DNA from: Bradyrhizobium sp. 141
Lineage (GTDB): Bacteria > Pseudomonadota > Alphaproteobacteria > Rhizobiales > Xanthobacteraceae
Direction of reading: 5' to 3'
DNA: 64,000 bases
Assembly: GCF_023074055.1 (NCBI RefSeq)
Contig: NZ_JADPKR010000027.1
Span: 1 to 64,000, forward strand
Shown here piece by piece: positions 17,284-26,584 of this stretch; position 1 is the first letter of the stretch, and every line of letters begins with the position of its first letter. The notes under the pieces were generated by a model. That model had not been told where the DNA came from, did no database searches, and saw nothing but the letters and a program-made list of their open reading frames with translations. The position numbers were made by a program, and so were the translations under genes.

Positions 17284-18476
17284 TCCTGGTGATGGATTCC
17301 GTCGGCATCGGCGCGGCGCCCGACGCTGCACGCTATGGCGATGAGGGCGCAGATACGGTCGGCCACATCGCCGAAGCCTGCCTCGCCGGCAAAGCCGACA
17401 ATGCGAGCCGGGAGGGGCCGCTCCGGGTTCCCAACCTGCTCGCGCGCGGCCTTGGCCAAGCCTGCCAACTGGCCACCGGGCGCACACCGCCGGGCCTCGA
17501 TGTTCGCGCCACGACATCGCAATTTGGATGTGCGACCGAGCTATCGAAAGGCAAGGACACCCCTTCGGGGCATTGGGAAATCGCCGGCGTACCCGTCCCC
17601 TTCGAGTGGGGGTATTTTCCGAGAACCGTGCCCTGCTTTCCCGGCGACCTGATGCGGCGCCTGTGCGCGGAGGCCGGTTTGCCCGGGATTCTCGGAAACT
17701 GTCATGCATCGGGGACGCAAATCATCGCCGAATTTGGCGAGCGCCACATGCGAAGTGGCGAACCGATCTGCTACACCTCCGCCGACAGCGTGTTCCAGAT
17801 CGCAGCGCATGAAGCCACCTTTGGGCTCGAGCGCCTTTACGACGTATGCCTGACCGCGCGTAGACTGGTTGATCCCCTCAATATCGGGCGCGTCATTGCG
17901 CGGCCGTTCGTCGGCGGTCCCAGCACCGGCTTCAGGCGAACCGGGCACCGCCGGGATTTCTCCGTTCCTCCCCCGGAACGCACGCTCCTGGACATCGCCG
18001 AAAGTGAGGGTCGTGACATCGTAACCATCGGCAAGATCGACGACATCTTTGCGCATCGCGGGACCGGACGGAACATGCGAGGTGATGGTAACGACGCTCT
18101 GTTTGATGCCACCCTTGATGGGCTAGATGGCTTGGCAGAGGGCGGACTGTTGTTTGCCAACTTCGTCGATTTCGATACGACCTACGGGCACCGCAGGGAC
18201 GTCGCTGGATATGCCGCGGCCCTCGAAGCATTCGACGCAAGGCTGCCGCAACTGCTCGATCGACTACGAAGCGATGATCTCCTGATCATCACGGCGGATC
18301 ACGGCTGCGATCCCACTTGGGCTGGCACAGATCACACGCGCGAACAGGTCCCTGTTCTCGTGGCGAATGCCAAGCGCTCTTGTTATATCGGTCAACGCAC
18401 GGGCTTTGCAGATATCGCGGCCACCATCGCGAGACATCTCGAACTACCCGCCCCGCTCCACGGTATCGGTTTTTAA
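17271..18476 (+). CDS. deoB: Phosphopentomutase
   Basis: DeoB interconverts ribose (or deoxyribose) 1-phosphate and 5-phosphate using two Mn ions in an alkaline-phosphatase-like fold. The 401-residue protein shows [16 protein letters not shown] at the start (metal Asp), [13 protein letters not shown] (catalytic Thr region), [29 protein letters not shown], and [19 protein letters not shown] (metal Asp/His) near the end. All key residues appear intact. It starts at 17271 with GGAG six bases upstream and overlaps the preceding gene by 13 bases. A nucleoside-salvage enzyme inside a glycan operon is unusual. Supplying pentose 1-phosphate to the nucleotidyltransferase two genes earlier would make sense, but that is inference. 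Confidence 0.9.
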   Translation: MRALILVMDSVGIGAAPDAARYGDEGADTVGHIAEACLAGKADNASREGPLRVPNLLARGLGQACQLATGRTPPGLDVRATTSQFGCATELSKGKDTPSGHWEIAGVPVPFEWGYFPRTVPCFPGDLMRRLCAEAGLPGILGNCHASGTQIIAEFGERHMRSGEPICYTSADSVFQIAAHEATFGLERLYDVCLTARRLVDPLNIGRVIARPFVGGPSTGFRRTGHRRDFSVPPPERTLLDIAESEGRDIVTIGKIDDIFAHRGTGRNMRGDGNDALFDATLDGLDGLAEGGLLFANFVDFDTTYGHRRDVAGYAAALEAFDARLPQLLDRLRSDDLLIITADHGCDPTWAGTDHTREQVPVLVANAKRSCYIGQRTGFADIAATIARHLELPAPLHGIGF

Positions 18477-18543
18477 ACCTCGGTCGGCGATTCACTCAGG
18501 TTATTGATCCAGGTTAGAGAAATTTTCGTTTGTACATTTTGCA

Positions 18544-18568
18544 GGAACCAACATTCCTTGCACCGCTT
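18544..18568 (+). promoter_or_regulatory. Degenerate EcfG-like promoter before the second glycan block
   Basis: GGAAC at 18544-18548 with GCTT in the -10 position, 16 bases later (consensus CGTT). The sequence around it closely matches the perfect promoter at 11889. It lies in the only sizeable gap of the cluster (18477-18678), about 110 bases before the next ATG. Confidence 0.35.
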
Positions 18569-18678
18569 CTAACTTCGAACGTGACTGGCGCGCGGGTCGC
18601 CCGACCGAAAGCAGAGCGCGCTTCCACACTCATCCAGGTCGATCCCGCGGGATCGGTCTCATGCGCACGGAGCGGTGA

Positions 18679-19791
18679 ATGACGCGAGCATTGATCACGG
18701 GTGGCGCGGGATTCATCGGATCGCATGCGGCCGACAGCCTTTTGGCCGCTGGCTACGAGGTCAGACTACTCGACAATCTTTCGCCACAGGTCCACGGCGA
18801 CAACCGTCAGCGCCCCTCCTATCTCGCCGCCGACGCGGAGCTCATCATCGGAGACGTGACCGATGCCGACGCTGTCGAACGCGCTCTGCGAGGGGCCGAC
18901 ATGGTCCTGCACCTCGCCTCCGTAGTCGGCGTCGGCCAGAGCATGTACGACATCGAGCCCTATGTCAGGACCAACGAGGTGGGCACCGCCGTGCTGCTGC
19001 AGGCGCTTTCAAAGGGTCCCGTCGAACGGCTGGTGGTGGCCTCCTCGATGAGTATCTATGGCGAAGGCCTCTATCGCAGTGCCGATCAAAGCGTGATCGC
19101 TTGTGAAGAACGGCCGATCGAACAACTCCGCAACGGCGACTGGGAATTGCGCGACAAGGCCGGCAGTCCCCTTGAGCCTGTTCCCACTCCCGAGACGAAG
19201 CAGCCTTCGCTGAGCTCGATCTATGCGTTGAACAAATATGCGCAGGAGCGGATGTGCCTGATCACGGGCAAGGCGTACGGCATTCCGACCTTGGCGCTGC
19301 GCTTCTTCAACGTGTTCGGTCCTCGCCAGGCCCTCTCCAATCCCTACACCGGGGTGCTCGCGATCTTCGCCGCCCGGCTGCTCAATGGACGACGACCTCT
19401 CGTGTTCGAAGATGGCCTTCAGCGCCGCGATTTCGTTCATGTGCATGACGTGGCTCGCGCGTGCCGCATGGCACTCGAGGCTGATCACGCCCAGGACGTC
19501 TTCAACGTCGGTTCGGGCCAGAGCCGTAACATCCTGTCGGTCGCCCAGGACCTCGCGGACGTCATGGGGCGGCCCGACATCGAACCCGAGATCACCCGAA
19601 AATATCGTGCAGGCGACATTCGACACTGCTTTGCCGATATCGGCAAATCTCGCGACGTGCTCGGCTTCATTCCGCACATCCACTTCAAGGACGGCCTTGA
19701 AGAGCTGGCAGAATACCTTGGCGACCAGATCGCGGACGATCAGGCCGAGCGAGCAACCCACGAGTTGCTGCAACGAGGATTGGTTGCGTGA
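18679..19791 (+). CDS. NAD-dependent sugar-nucleotide epimerase/dehydratase (extended SDR), copy 1
   Basis: A 370-residue extended SDR. It has the GGAGFIGSH cofactor loop at residues 8-16, HLASVVGVGQSMYD, the catalytic Ser region VVASSMSIYGEG, and the YxxxK pair in SSIYALNKYAQE (about 177-188). RRDFVHVHDVARA and the NVGSGQSRNI donor-binding loop follow. An insertion of about 40 residues between the Ser and Tyr motifs is larger than in GalE. Likely a 4-epimerase or related enzyme acting on an NDP sugar; the substrate is not visible. RBS GGAGCGG. First gene of the second overlapping block. Confidence 0.8.
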   Translation: MTRALITGGAGFIGSHAADSLLAAGYEVRLLDNLSPQVHGDNRQRPSYLAADAELIIGDVTDADAVERALRGADMVLHLASVVGVGQSMYDIEPYVRTNEVGTAVLLQALSKGPVERLVVASSMSIYGEGLYRSADQSVIACEERPIEQLRNGDWELRDKAGSPLEPVPTPETKQPSLSSIYALNKYAQERMCLITGKAYGIPTLALRFFNVFGPRQALSNPYTGVLAIFAARLLNGRRPLVFEDGLQRRDFVHVHDVARACRMALEADHAQDVFNVGSGQSRNILSVAQDLADVMGRPDIEPEITRKYRAGDIRHCFADIGKSRDVLGFIPHIHFKDGLEELAEYLGDQIADDQAERATHELLQRGLVA

Positions 19792-20849
19792 TGACTGACA
19801 ACAGACCTGTCCTGATCACCGGAGGCTGCGGCTTCATCGGCTGCAATCTTGCCGACCGGCTCGCCGAGCGAGGCGATAACGTGCTGGTACTCGACAACCT
19901 TGCCCGCGCTGGCGTGCGTGAGAATGCTCAGTGGCTGAAGTCGAGGCACGGAGACCGGGTGGCGGTGACCATCGCCGACATCCGAGAGCCGATTCCCGTC
20001 ATCGATGCCGTGCGCGAAGCCCGTGCGGTTCTGCACTTGGCCGCGCAGGTCGCCGTCACCGACAGCGTGAGCGATCCCGCTTCCGATTTCGAGATCAATG
20101 CCCGCGGTACGCTGAATGTGCTTGAAGCCGTTCGCCTGCACAATCGGCCGGCGCCTGTCATCTTCGCCTCGACCAACAAGGTGTACGGTCGTCTGATCGA
20201 CGACAGCGCGATCACGCTGTCCGGCCGGCGCTATGTGCCGACGAGCGATGGTCTGGCTGGCGGTGTTTCCGAAGAGACGCCGCTCGATTTCTATAGCCCC
20301 TACGGTTGCTCCAAGGGCACTGCGGACCAGTACGTTCACGATTACGCCCGCGTGTTCGGGCTTCGTACGGTCGTGATGCGCATGAGCTGCATCTACGGCC
20401 CGCGTCAGTTCGGCACCGAGGACCAAGGCTGGATTGCACACTTTTTGCTGAGCGCGATTCGAGGAAATCCACTCACGATCTATGGCGACGGCAAGCAGGT
20501 TCGCGACGCGCTCCACGTTTCGGATGCCGTCAGCGCCTGGCTTGCGGCGCTTGACCGTATCGAGCTCGTCAGCGGACGCGTGTTCAATCTCGGTGGCGGT
20601 CCGCGCAATGCAATCAGTCTGCTGGAATTGATCGACCGGATCCGCGACCTGACCGGTCGAGGCGTCGCCTACAGTTTCGCTGACTGGCGTCCCGGCGATC
20701 AGCCCTGGTACGTCACCGATACAGGCGCCTTGTCCACTTCGCTTGCTTGGGCGCCGCAGGTTGAGGTCGCCGAAGGGCTCCGTTCGCTCTACACGTGGGT
20801 GCACAGCCGCTTCGGAGCATCAGGCAACAGCCGCGAGGCCATGGCATGA
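19791..20849 (+). CDS. NAD-dependent sugar-nucleotide epimerase (extended SDR), CDP-paratose 2-epimerase-like
   Basis: A 352-residue extended SDR. It shows ITGGCGFIGCNLADRL near the N-terminus, HLAAQVAVTDSVSDP, FASTNKVYGR (Ser/Thr site) and the catalytic Tyr-x3-Lys in SPYGCSKGTADQY (about 176-188). MRMSCIYGPRQFGTEDQGW is characteristic of the RfbE/CDP-tyvelose 2-epimerase branch, and NLGGGPRNAISL is the sugar-nucleotide loop. The ATG overlaps the preceding stop (TGATG). RfbE-type enzymes epimerise C2 of CDP-paratose. Here no other paratose genes are present, so a different 2-epimerisation is more likely. Confidence 0.8.
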   Translation: MTDNRPVLITGGCGFIGCNLADRLAERGDNVLVLDNLARAGVRENAQWLKSRHGDRVAVTIADIREPIPVIDAVREARAVLHLAAQVAVTDSVSDPASDFEINARGTLNVLEAVRLHNRPAPVIFASTNKVYGRLIDDSAITLSGRRYVPTSDGLAGGVSEETPLDFYSPYGCSKGTADQYVHDYARVFGLRTVVMRMSCIYGPRQFGTEDQGWIAHFLLSAIRGNPLTIYGDGKQVRDALHVSDAVSAWLAALDRIELVSGRVFNLGGGPRNAISLLELIDRIRDLTGRGVAYSFADWRPGDQPWYVTDTGALSTSLAWAPQVEVAEGLRSLYTWVHSRFGASGNSREAMA

Positions 20850-22132
20850 CGCGGGTCGCCCTTATCAATCCCAACTGGGAGTTCGGCGGCAGCATCTATT
20901 TCGGCTGCCGGTCGCCTCACCTGCCGCTGGAGTTCGGCATCTCCGAGCACCATCTGAAGGCGGCTGGACACGAGACGCTGCTGATCGACGCCCACATGTT
21001 CGACCTGTCGCTTACCGACATCGAAGCCGAGCTGCGCGCGTTCGGTCCAGATCTGGTCGCCATTAGTACAGCCCCAACTTATCTGTTCTGGCGTTGCGCT
21101 CCTCCTGAGGTCCGCGTGCCGCAGCAGCTCGCGCTCGCGGTACGGGACCTCGCACCGGTCCTGGTCGCGGTCGGCCCTCACGGCTCGACCACACCAAAGG
21201 CGGCGCTGAAGAAGCTTGGTGCCGACATCGTCATCATGGGCGAATGCGAGATCTCGTTGCTCCGCCTGGCCAACGGCGAACGCGACTTTGCTGGCCTGTG
21301 CTTTAGGGACGGAGCTTCCATCCAGGTCAATGGTGGCCCGCAGGCTGCCCGCTTTACGGATCAGCCGCCGCTGCATTGGCCCGACGAGATGATCCGCCGG
21401 CATCACCATCACCATCATCGCTTTGAAGCCGAGCCGCTTGCACCTGGTGCCGAGGTCGAGGCCTCGCGAGGCTGTCCTTACAGCTGCACGTTCTGCGCCA
21501 AGGAAAACTTCCGCAACGCCTATCGCAGGCGTCCGCCCGCCGTCATTCTCGATGAGATCGACGGCCTCCGTGGTCAGGGCGTCGAATATGTCTACTTCAT
21601 CGATGAGATCTTTCTCCCGAACGCCGAGCTGCTGCAGGAGCTGACGACGCGGGATCTGAAGTTCGGCGTGCAGACCCGGATCGACCTTTGGAAGCCCGAC
21701 ATGCTGGCCCTGCTCGGCCGCGCCGGCTGTGTTTCGATCGAGGCCGGGATCGAGAGCCTGACAGTTGAGGGGCGCGCCGCGCTTGCCAAGAACTGCAGAA
21801 TGAGCACTGATCAGCTGACAGAGCGGCTGTCCGAAGCGCGTCGTCACGTTCCCTTCGTGCAGGCCAATTTGATTGAAATGCCCGAGGACGACGATCCGGT
21901 CGTGCAGCGCTGGCGTCGCCAGATGCAGGACGCCGGGGTCTGGGCCAATGACCCCGTCCCTCTCTATCCCTATCCGGGATCACCGGATTATCGCAAATTA
22001 TGGGGCGAGCCCGACGACTTCGCCTGGGAGCGCGCCCATCAGCATTATCTCGCGATGTTCGACCGGTTCAGCGACGTCCAGAACGATCGCCCCGTCCCGC
22101 TCGATGCGCTCGAACTCCAGGTGGCGCCATGA
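20846..22132 (+). CDS. B12-binding-domain radical SAM enzyme
   Basis: A 428-residue cobalamin-type (class B-like) radical SAM protein. The N-terminal B12-binding-like domain covers about residues 1-150 (FGPDLVAISTAPTY, VAVGPHGSTTP, GADIVIMGECE). The 4Fe-4S cluster motif C-x3-C-x2-C lies at C210, C214 and C217 (RGCPYSCTFC), followed by YVYFIDEIFLPN and SIEAGIESL, core-barrel strands. Members often methylate unactivated carbons or rearrange skeletons. A run of six histidines, H186-H191, sits between the two domains just before the cluster motif. The gene overlaps both neighbours by four bases. In a glycan context it could build a branched or C-methylated sugar, or a methylated cyclitol; substrate unproven. 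From memory, similar enzymes recur in a conserved rhizobial gene set. Confidence 0.85.
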   Translation: MTRVALINPNWEFGGSIYFGCRSPHLPLEFGISEHHLKAAGHETLLIDAHMFDLSLTDIEAELRAFGPDLVAISTAPTYLFWRCAPPEVRVPQQLALAVRDLAPVLVAVGPHGSTTPKAALKKLGADIVIMGECEISLLRLANGERDFAGLCFRDGASIQVNGGPQAARFTDQPPLHWPDEMIRRHHHHHHRFEAEPLAPGAEVEASRGCPYSCTFCAKENFRNAYRRRPPAVILDEIDGLRGQGVEYVYFIDEIFLPNAELLQELTTRDLKFGVQTRIDLWKPDMLALLGRAGCVSIEAGIESLTVEGRAALAKNCRMSTDQLTERLSEARRHVPFVQANLIEMPEDDDPVVQRWRRQMQDAGVWANDPVPLYPYPGSPDYRKLWGEPDDFAWERAHQHYLAMFDRFSDVQNDRPVPLDALELQVAP

Positions 22133-23241
22133 GCCGCAGTTCGCACATTAGGCTCCTGATGACCACCGACACCGTGGGAGGCGTGTGGACCTATTCCTGC
22201 GGTCTCGCCGCCGATCTCGCAAACGCCGCTGTCGACGTCGTCCTGGTCACGATAGGTCCTCACGCGCGGACAGACGATCGGGCGCGCCTGCAGCGGTCCC
22301 GCGTGCGTCTGATCGAGACGGATCTCGCGCTCGAGTGGCAGGATCCTGAAGGCGCCAATGTGGCCGACGCGAGCCGCGTGCTCGCCAGCCTCGAAGCCAA
22401 GCTCAGGCCGGATGTCGTTCACCTCAATAGCTTCCGCGAAGCGTGTTTCGGCTGGCATGCGCCGACGGTGCTGGTGGCGCATTCCTGCGTCAATTCCTGG
22501 GCGCAAGCGTGCCGGGACACGACGTGGCTTGAGGAGCCGCGGTGGCGCCGCTACACCGAAGGCGTTGCCGCGGCTCTCGACCAGGCGCAGGCCTGGGTGT
22601 GCCCGAGCCAATCCTTTCACGACATGATTAGTGATATCTATGGTCCTCGTTCCAGAGGCACGGTGATCTGGAACGGGATTGCACCGGGCGATTTCGTCGG
22701 GCGAAAACAGGAGCTGATCTTCGCGGCCGGACGGCTTTGGGATCGTGCCAAGAACATCCAAGCTCTTGCGGCGGCCGCGCGTGGATTGGCCTGGCCTGTC
22801 GAAGTCGCGGGTGCCGCCGATGCGAGCCCCTCCGCCTCGGTGACCTGGCTCGGGCACCTGCCGCCGGAAGCCCTGCACGCCCGCCTACGGCATGCTGCAA
22901 TTTTCGTAAGTCCGGCGCTCTATGAGCCGTTCGGCCTCTCGGTGCTAGAGGCCGCGGCAGCCGGCTGCGCGCTCGTCCTGTCCGATATCCCGACGTTCAG
23001 GGAGCTTTGGAACGGAGCTGCCATCTTCGTCGATCCGGCCGACACCGCCGCGCTGCATCATGTGCTCGCCGGCCTCTGCGTCGACGCGCGCGAGCGCTCG
23101 CGGCTCCAGCGTGCCGCCTACGAGCATTCGCTGACCTATTCGCAGGCGCGAATGACCAGCGCTTATTTGAGACTCTACGAAAGCTTGCTCTCATCGCAGC
23201 CTGTTGCGACCGGAGAAGACCGGATCGAGGTGCGGGCATGA
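22129..23241 (+). CDS. GT4-type glycosyltransferase
   Basis: A 370-residue retaining GT-B enzyme. It opens MTTDTVGGVWTYSCGLAADL, the GT4 acceptor-side glycine loop; FAAGRLWDRAKNIQALAAA begins the donor domain, and VSPALYEPFGLSVLEAAAAG (about 290-309) is the E-x7-E donor motif. No membrane segment. It overlaps both neighbours by four bases. It is the only ordinary GT4 enzyme among four CgeB-type transferases, so it probably forms a different linkage. The acceptor may be the inositol made by the operon, as GT4 enzymes use inositol in mycothiol and phosphatidylinositol-mannoside synthesis; that is an analogy only. Confidence 0.8.
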   Translation: MSRSSHIRLLMTTDTVGGVWTYSCGLAADLANAAVDVVLVTIGPHARTDDRARLQRSRVRLIETDLALEWQDPEGANVADASRVLASLEAKLRPDVVHLNSFREACFGWHAPTVLVAHSCVNSWAQACRDTTWLEEPRWRRYTEGVAAALDQAQAWVCPSQSFHDMISDIYGPRSRGTVIWNGIAPGDFVGRKQELIFAAGRLWDRAKNIQALAAAARGLAWPVEVAGAADASPSASVTWLGHLPPEALHARLRHAAIFVSPALYEPFGLSVLEAAAAGCALVLSDIPTFRELWNGAAIFVDPADTAALHHVLAGLCVDARERSRLQRAAYEHSLTYSQARMTSAYLRLYESLLSSQPVATGEDRIEVRA

Positions 23242-24365
23242 AATGCGTTCTGTTCTACCATGCGTTCACCTCGTGCTGGAACAATGGCAACGCACACTTT
23301 CTCCGCGGCTACGCGCGCGAGTTGCATGCGCTGGGTCATGAGGTCGTCGTCGTCGAGCCGATCGATGGCTGGAGCCGATTGAATGCGATACGAGAAGGCG
23401 GTCCGCATGCACTCGACGACATCCCGACGCTGCTGCCGGGGATCGATATCCGCCGCTACGATGCCTTCCCCGACCTCGACAACGCCGCCGACGGTGCAGA
23501 TCTTGTGATCGTCCACGAGTGGAATTCCCCCGATCTGATCGCGCAGCTCGGACGCAGGCGCGCGCAAGGGGCCCCCTCCACGCTGCTGTTTCACGATACT
23601 CACCACCGCGCCGTCAGCGCGCCCCACGAACTGGCGCAGTTCGATCTCGATGGGTTCGACGGCGTGCTTGCTTTCGGCGAGGTGCTTCGGCAGACCTACC
23701 TGAAGCTCGGATGGGCGGATCGCGCCTTCACTTGGCACGAGGCGGCGGATACCGCCTTGTACCATCCGCTGCCGGACATCGCGCGCACCGACGACCTCAT
23801 CTGGATCGGCAATTGGGGCGACGGCGAGCGCGGGGCCGAGCTCAACGAGTTCCTCGTCGAGCCGGTTGCCGACTTGAAACTCCGGGCCAGCATCTATGGC
23901 GTCCGGTACTCGGACGCGGCTCTCGAGACGATTCGAACGGCCGGTATCCGATACCGCGGCTGGCTGCCGGCACATTGGGCTCCCGCAGCCTTTGCCAGCG
24001 CACGTGCGACGGTGCATGTGCCACGGGCGCCCTATGTCCGTTCTCTTCCGGGCATACCCACCATCCGCATCTTCGAAGCGATGGCGTGCGGCATTCCCCT
24101 GATCTCCGCCCCCTGGTCGGATGCGGAGGGCCTGTTCCCCGCGGGCGCCTATCTCAGCGTTGCCGATGGCGCACAGATGAAACAGGCATTGCGCACCCTC
24201 CTGGATGACCACGAGATGTCGTCAGCGATGGTGCAAACAGGGCTCCGTGTGATCAGCGAAAAGCACACCTGCCGCCATCGCGCGCACCAGCTCCTTGATA
24301 TCGTCGAGAGCATCCGGGCCACGGGCCAGTCGCAGCGCAAGTCAACCGTCGGAGCGGTCGCATGA
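23238..24365 (+). CDS. CgeB-type glycosyltransferase, copy 2
   Basis: A 375-residue GT-B protein opening YHAFTSCWNNGNAHFLRGYAR, the same S/T-x2-S/C-x-W-x-N-G-x-A layout as the other CgeB copies. VIVHEWNSPDLIAQL and LLFHDTHHRAVS occupy the central acceptor side. The donor domain shows IPTIRIFEAMACGIPLISAPW (split across about 300-320) and ends KHTCRHRAHQLLDIV, equivalent to the H-T-x3-R-A tail of its paralogues. It diverges more than copies 1 and 4 do from each other, so it probably has a different specificity. ATGA overlaps on both sides. Confidence 0.8.
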   Translation: MKCVLFYHAFTSCWNNGNAHFLRGYARELHALGHEVVVVEPIDGWSRLNAIREGGPHALDDIPTLLPGIDIRRYDAFPDLDNAADGADLVIVHEWNSPDLIAQLGRRRAQGAPSTLLFHDTHHRAVSAPHELAQFDLDGFDGVLAFGEVLRQTYLKLGWADRAFTWHEAADTALYHPLPDIARTDDLIWIGNWGDGERGAELNEFLVEPVADLKLRASIYGVRYSDAALETIRTAGIRYRGWLPAHWAPAAFASARATVHVPRAPYVRSLPGIPTIRIFEAMACGIPLISAPWSDAEGLFPAGAYLSVADGAQMKQALRTLLDDHEMSSAMVQTGLRVISEKHTCRHRAHQLLDIVESIRATGQSQRKSTVGAVA

Positions 24366-25450
24366 GGATCTGTTTCTTCGGATCGAGCCTCGTATCGTCC
24401 TACTGGAACGGCGCCGCGACCTACTATCGCGGCATGCTGAAAGAGATTGCGGCGCTCGGACACGAGGTCACCTTCTTCGAGCCGAACGCGTTCGAACGGC
24501 AGGCGCATCGCGACATCGACGACCCCGACTGGGCGCGCGTGGTCGTCTTTCCGGCAACATCGGACGGCTGGCGCGGCAGCCTGGAAGCCGCCGCCAAATC
24601 CGCGGACATGCTGGTCAAGGCCAGCGGCGTCGGGGTCTTCGATGAGGAGCTTGAGATCGCGGCCGCGACCATCCCCTCCAGAGCCATGCGCGTCTACTGG
24701 GATGTCGACGCGCCGGCCACGCTCGAAGCGATGGACCAGAACCCGCGGCATCATTTGCGCCGCGTCATCGCGTCCTACGACATGGTGCTGACCTATGGCG
24801 GCGGCGAGCCGGTCGTCTCCGCATACCGCGCCAGGGGTGCTCGCGATTGCATACCGATCTACAATGCGCTCGATCCGGCAACCCACTTCCCCGCACCGCG
24901 GATCGAGCGCTACGCCTGCGATCTCAGTCTACTGGCGAACCGGCTTCCCGATCGAGAGCAGCGCGTCGAGCGGTTCTTCATCGAGGTCGCCCGTCACTTG
25001 CCGGAAAAGAGCTTCGTGCTTGGCGGCTCCGGCTGGGAGACCAAGGACACGCCGGCCAATCTGCGCAAGGTCGGACACGTCGGCACCGCCGATCACAACG
25101 GCTTCTTCGGCTCGGCTCTCGCCACGCTCAACGTCAATCGCGACAGCATGGCGCGCTACGGCTTCTCGCCGCCGACACGCGTGTTCGAGGCCATCGGCGC
25201 CGGCGCCTGCCTGATTACCGATCAATGGGACGGGATTGATTATTTTCTGGAGCCCGACCGCGAGGTTCTGGTCGCGGCGACGGCGGCGGAGGTGGCCGGC
25301 CACATCAACACTTTGACCCCCGATCGCGCTCGGGTAATCGCCGGCCGCGCCCGCGCGCGCATCCTCGATCACCACACCTACCGGCATCGCGCGCGCCAGT
25401 TCAACGAACTCTTTGTCGGAAGCAGCTCACGCATCGAGGCAGCAGAATGA
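24362..25450 (+). CDS. CgeB-type glycosyltransferase, copy 3
   Basis: A 362-residue GT-B protein. It starts FFGSSLVSSYWNGAATYYRGM, again the shared N-terminal motif, then YWDVDAPATLEAMDQNP (acceptor-side loop) and MVLTYGGGEPVV. The donor side shows FSPPTRVFEAIGAGACLITD with the typical Glu, and the tail is HHTYRHRARQFNEL. No membrane segments or signal. It overlaps the previous gene at the start and the next one at the end by four bases each. Function as for the other copies: transfer of an unidentified activated sugar. Confidence 0.8.
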   Translation: MRICFFGSSLVSSYWNGAATYYRGMLKEIAALGHEVTFFEPNAFERQAHRDIDDPDWARVVVFPATSDGWRGSLEAAAKSADMLVKASGVGVFDEELEIAAATIPSRAMRVYWDVDAPATLEAMDQNPRHHLRRVIASYDMVLTYGGGEPVVSAYRARGARDCIPIYNALDPATHFPAPRIERYACDLSLLANRLPDREQRVERFFIEVARHLPEKSFVLGGSGWETKDTPANLRKVGHVGTADHNGFFGSALATLNVNRDSMARYGFSPPTRVFEAIGAGACLITDQWDGIDYFLEPDREVLVAATAAEVAGHINTLTPDRARVIAGRARARILDHHTYRHRARQFNELFVGSSSRIEAAE

Positions 25451-26571
25451 ACCTCAACATCGTCGTCATCGGTCTTTCGGTCACATCCTCATGGGGCAAC
25501 GGTCACGCCACGACCTACCGCGCCCTGATCGAAGCCCTGGCACAGCGAGGCCACCGCGTCAGCTTCCTCGAGCGCGACGTCGCCTGGTATCGCAATCATC
25601 GCGATCTGGTCAGTCCCTCCGCGTGGAACGTCCACCTCTATCAATCGCTCAGCGACATCCCATCACGCTTCGGATCGCTCATCCGCGCGGCCGATCTGGT
25701 GATGGTCGGTTCGTACGTGCCTGACGGCATCGCGATCTCTGACTGGGTGACGAGCCAGGCTCAGGGAATTACCGCCTTCTACGACATCGACACGCCGGTC
25801 ACGCTGTCTCGCCTCGAGCAAGGCCTCGATTACATTTCTGCGGCAATGATTCCGCGTTTTGATTTGTATCTGTCCTTTACCGGCGGTCCGGTCCCGCAGA
25901 TGATCGAGGAGAACTGCGGCAGCCCGCTGGCGCGCGCGCTCTACTGCAGCGCTGATACGAAGCTATACGCACCCAGGCGAGCGGAGCCAAAATGGTCGCT
26001 GGGTTACCTCGGAACGTACAGCGACGACAGGCAGCCTATTCTCGAGGAGTTGCTTCTGGCACCTGCCCGCGCCCTGCCGGCCGAGCAATTTGTGGTCGCA
26101 GGGGCACAATACCCCGAGCACATCAGTTGGCCCGCCAATGTGACCCGGATCGAGCATCTCACGCCGCAGCAACATCCGACGTTCTATTCCGAACAGCGCT
26201 TCACCCTGAATGCGACGCGGAGCGATATGCGCGCGCTTGGCTTCTCACCCAGCGTTCGCCTGTTCGAGGCCGCGGCCTGCGGAAGACCGATCATCTCGGA
26301 CCGATGGCCGGGCATTGAAACAATATTCGAGCCTTCGTCCGAAATCCTCATCGTCTCCGAGCCAAATGAGGTAATCGAGATCCTGCGGGACATGCCTGAA
26401 GAACGCCGGCGAAAGATTGCGGAGAACGCGAGACGGCGGGTTCTTGCTGATCACACGTCAGAGCATCGGGCGCAGCAACTGGAGACCTACTATCTGGAGG
26501 CTCGCGCGCGGCTGCGTCGGAAATCCAAGAGAATGCCTGAAATCCGGACTGTGCAGGTCGCCGAGCTCTGA
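25447..26571 (+). CDS. CgeB-type glycosyltransferase, copy 4 (closest to copy 1)
   Basis: A 374-residue GT-B protein. Its opening [20 protein letters not shown] and the segments [40 protein letters not shown] and [16 protein letters not shown] match copy 1 (13656) nearly position by position, so the two are recent duplicates placed at opposite ends of the cluster. The tail [18 protein letters not shown] is also shared. A basic extension of about 20 residues ends the protein. A 13-base gap separates it from the decarboxylase gene. The duplication suggests that the same kind of linkage is made twice, or on two acceptors. Confidence 0.8.
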   Translation: MNLNIVVIGLSVTSSWGNGHATTYRALIEALAQRGHRVSFLERDVAWYRNHRDLVSPSAWNVHLYQSLSDIPSRFGSLIRAADLVMVGSYVPDGIAISDWVTSQAQGITAFYDIDTPVTLSRLEQGLDYISAAMIPRFDLYLSFTGGPVPQMIEENCGSPLARALYCSADTKLYAPRRAEPKWSLGYLGTYSDDRQPILEELLLAPARALPAEQFVVAGAQYPEHISWPANVTRIEHLTPQQHPTFYSEQRFTLNATRSDMRALGFSPSVRLFEAAACGRPIISDRWPGIETIFEPSSEILIVSEPNEVIEILRDMPEERRRKIAENARRRVLADHTSEHRAQQLETYYLEARARLRRKSKRMPEIRTVQVAEL

Positions 26572-26584
26572 AGGGAGAATAACC

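Noticed and set aside
18477-18678. A missing gene in the only gap of the glycan cluster
   Set aside because: No frame of useful length; the gap is better explained by the promoter-like element at 18544.
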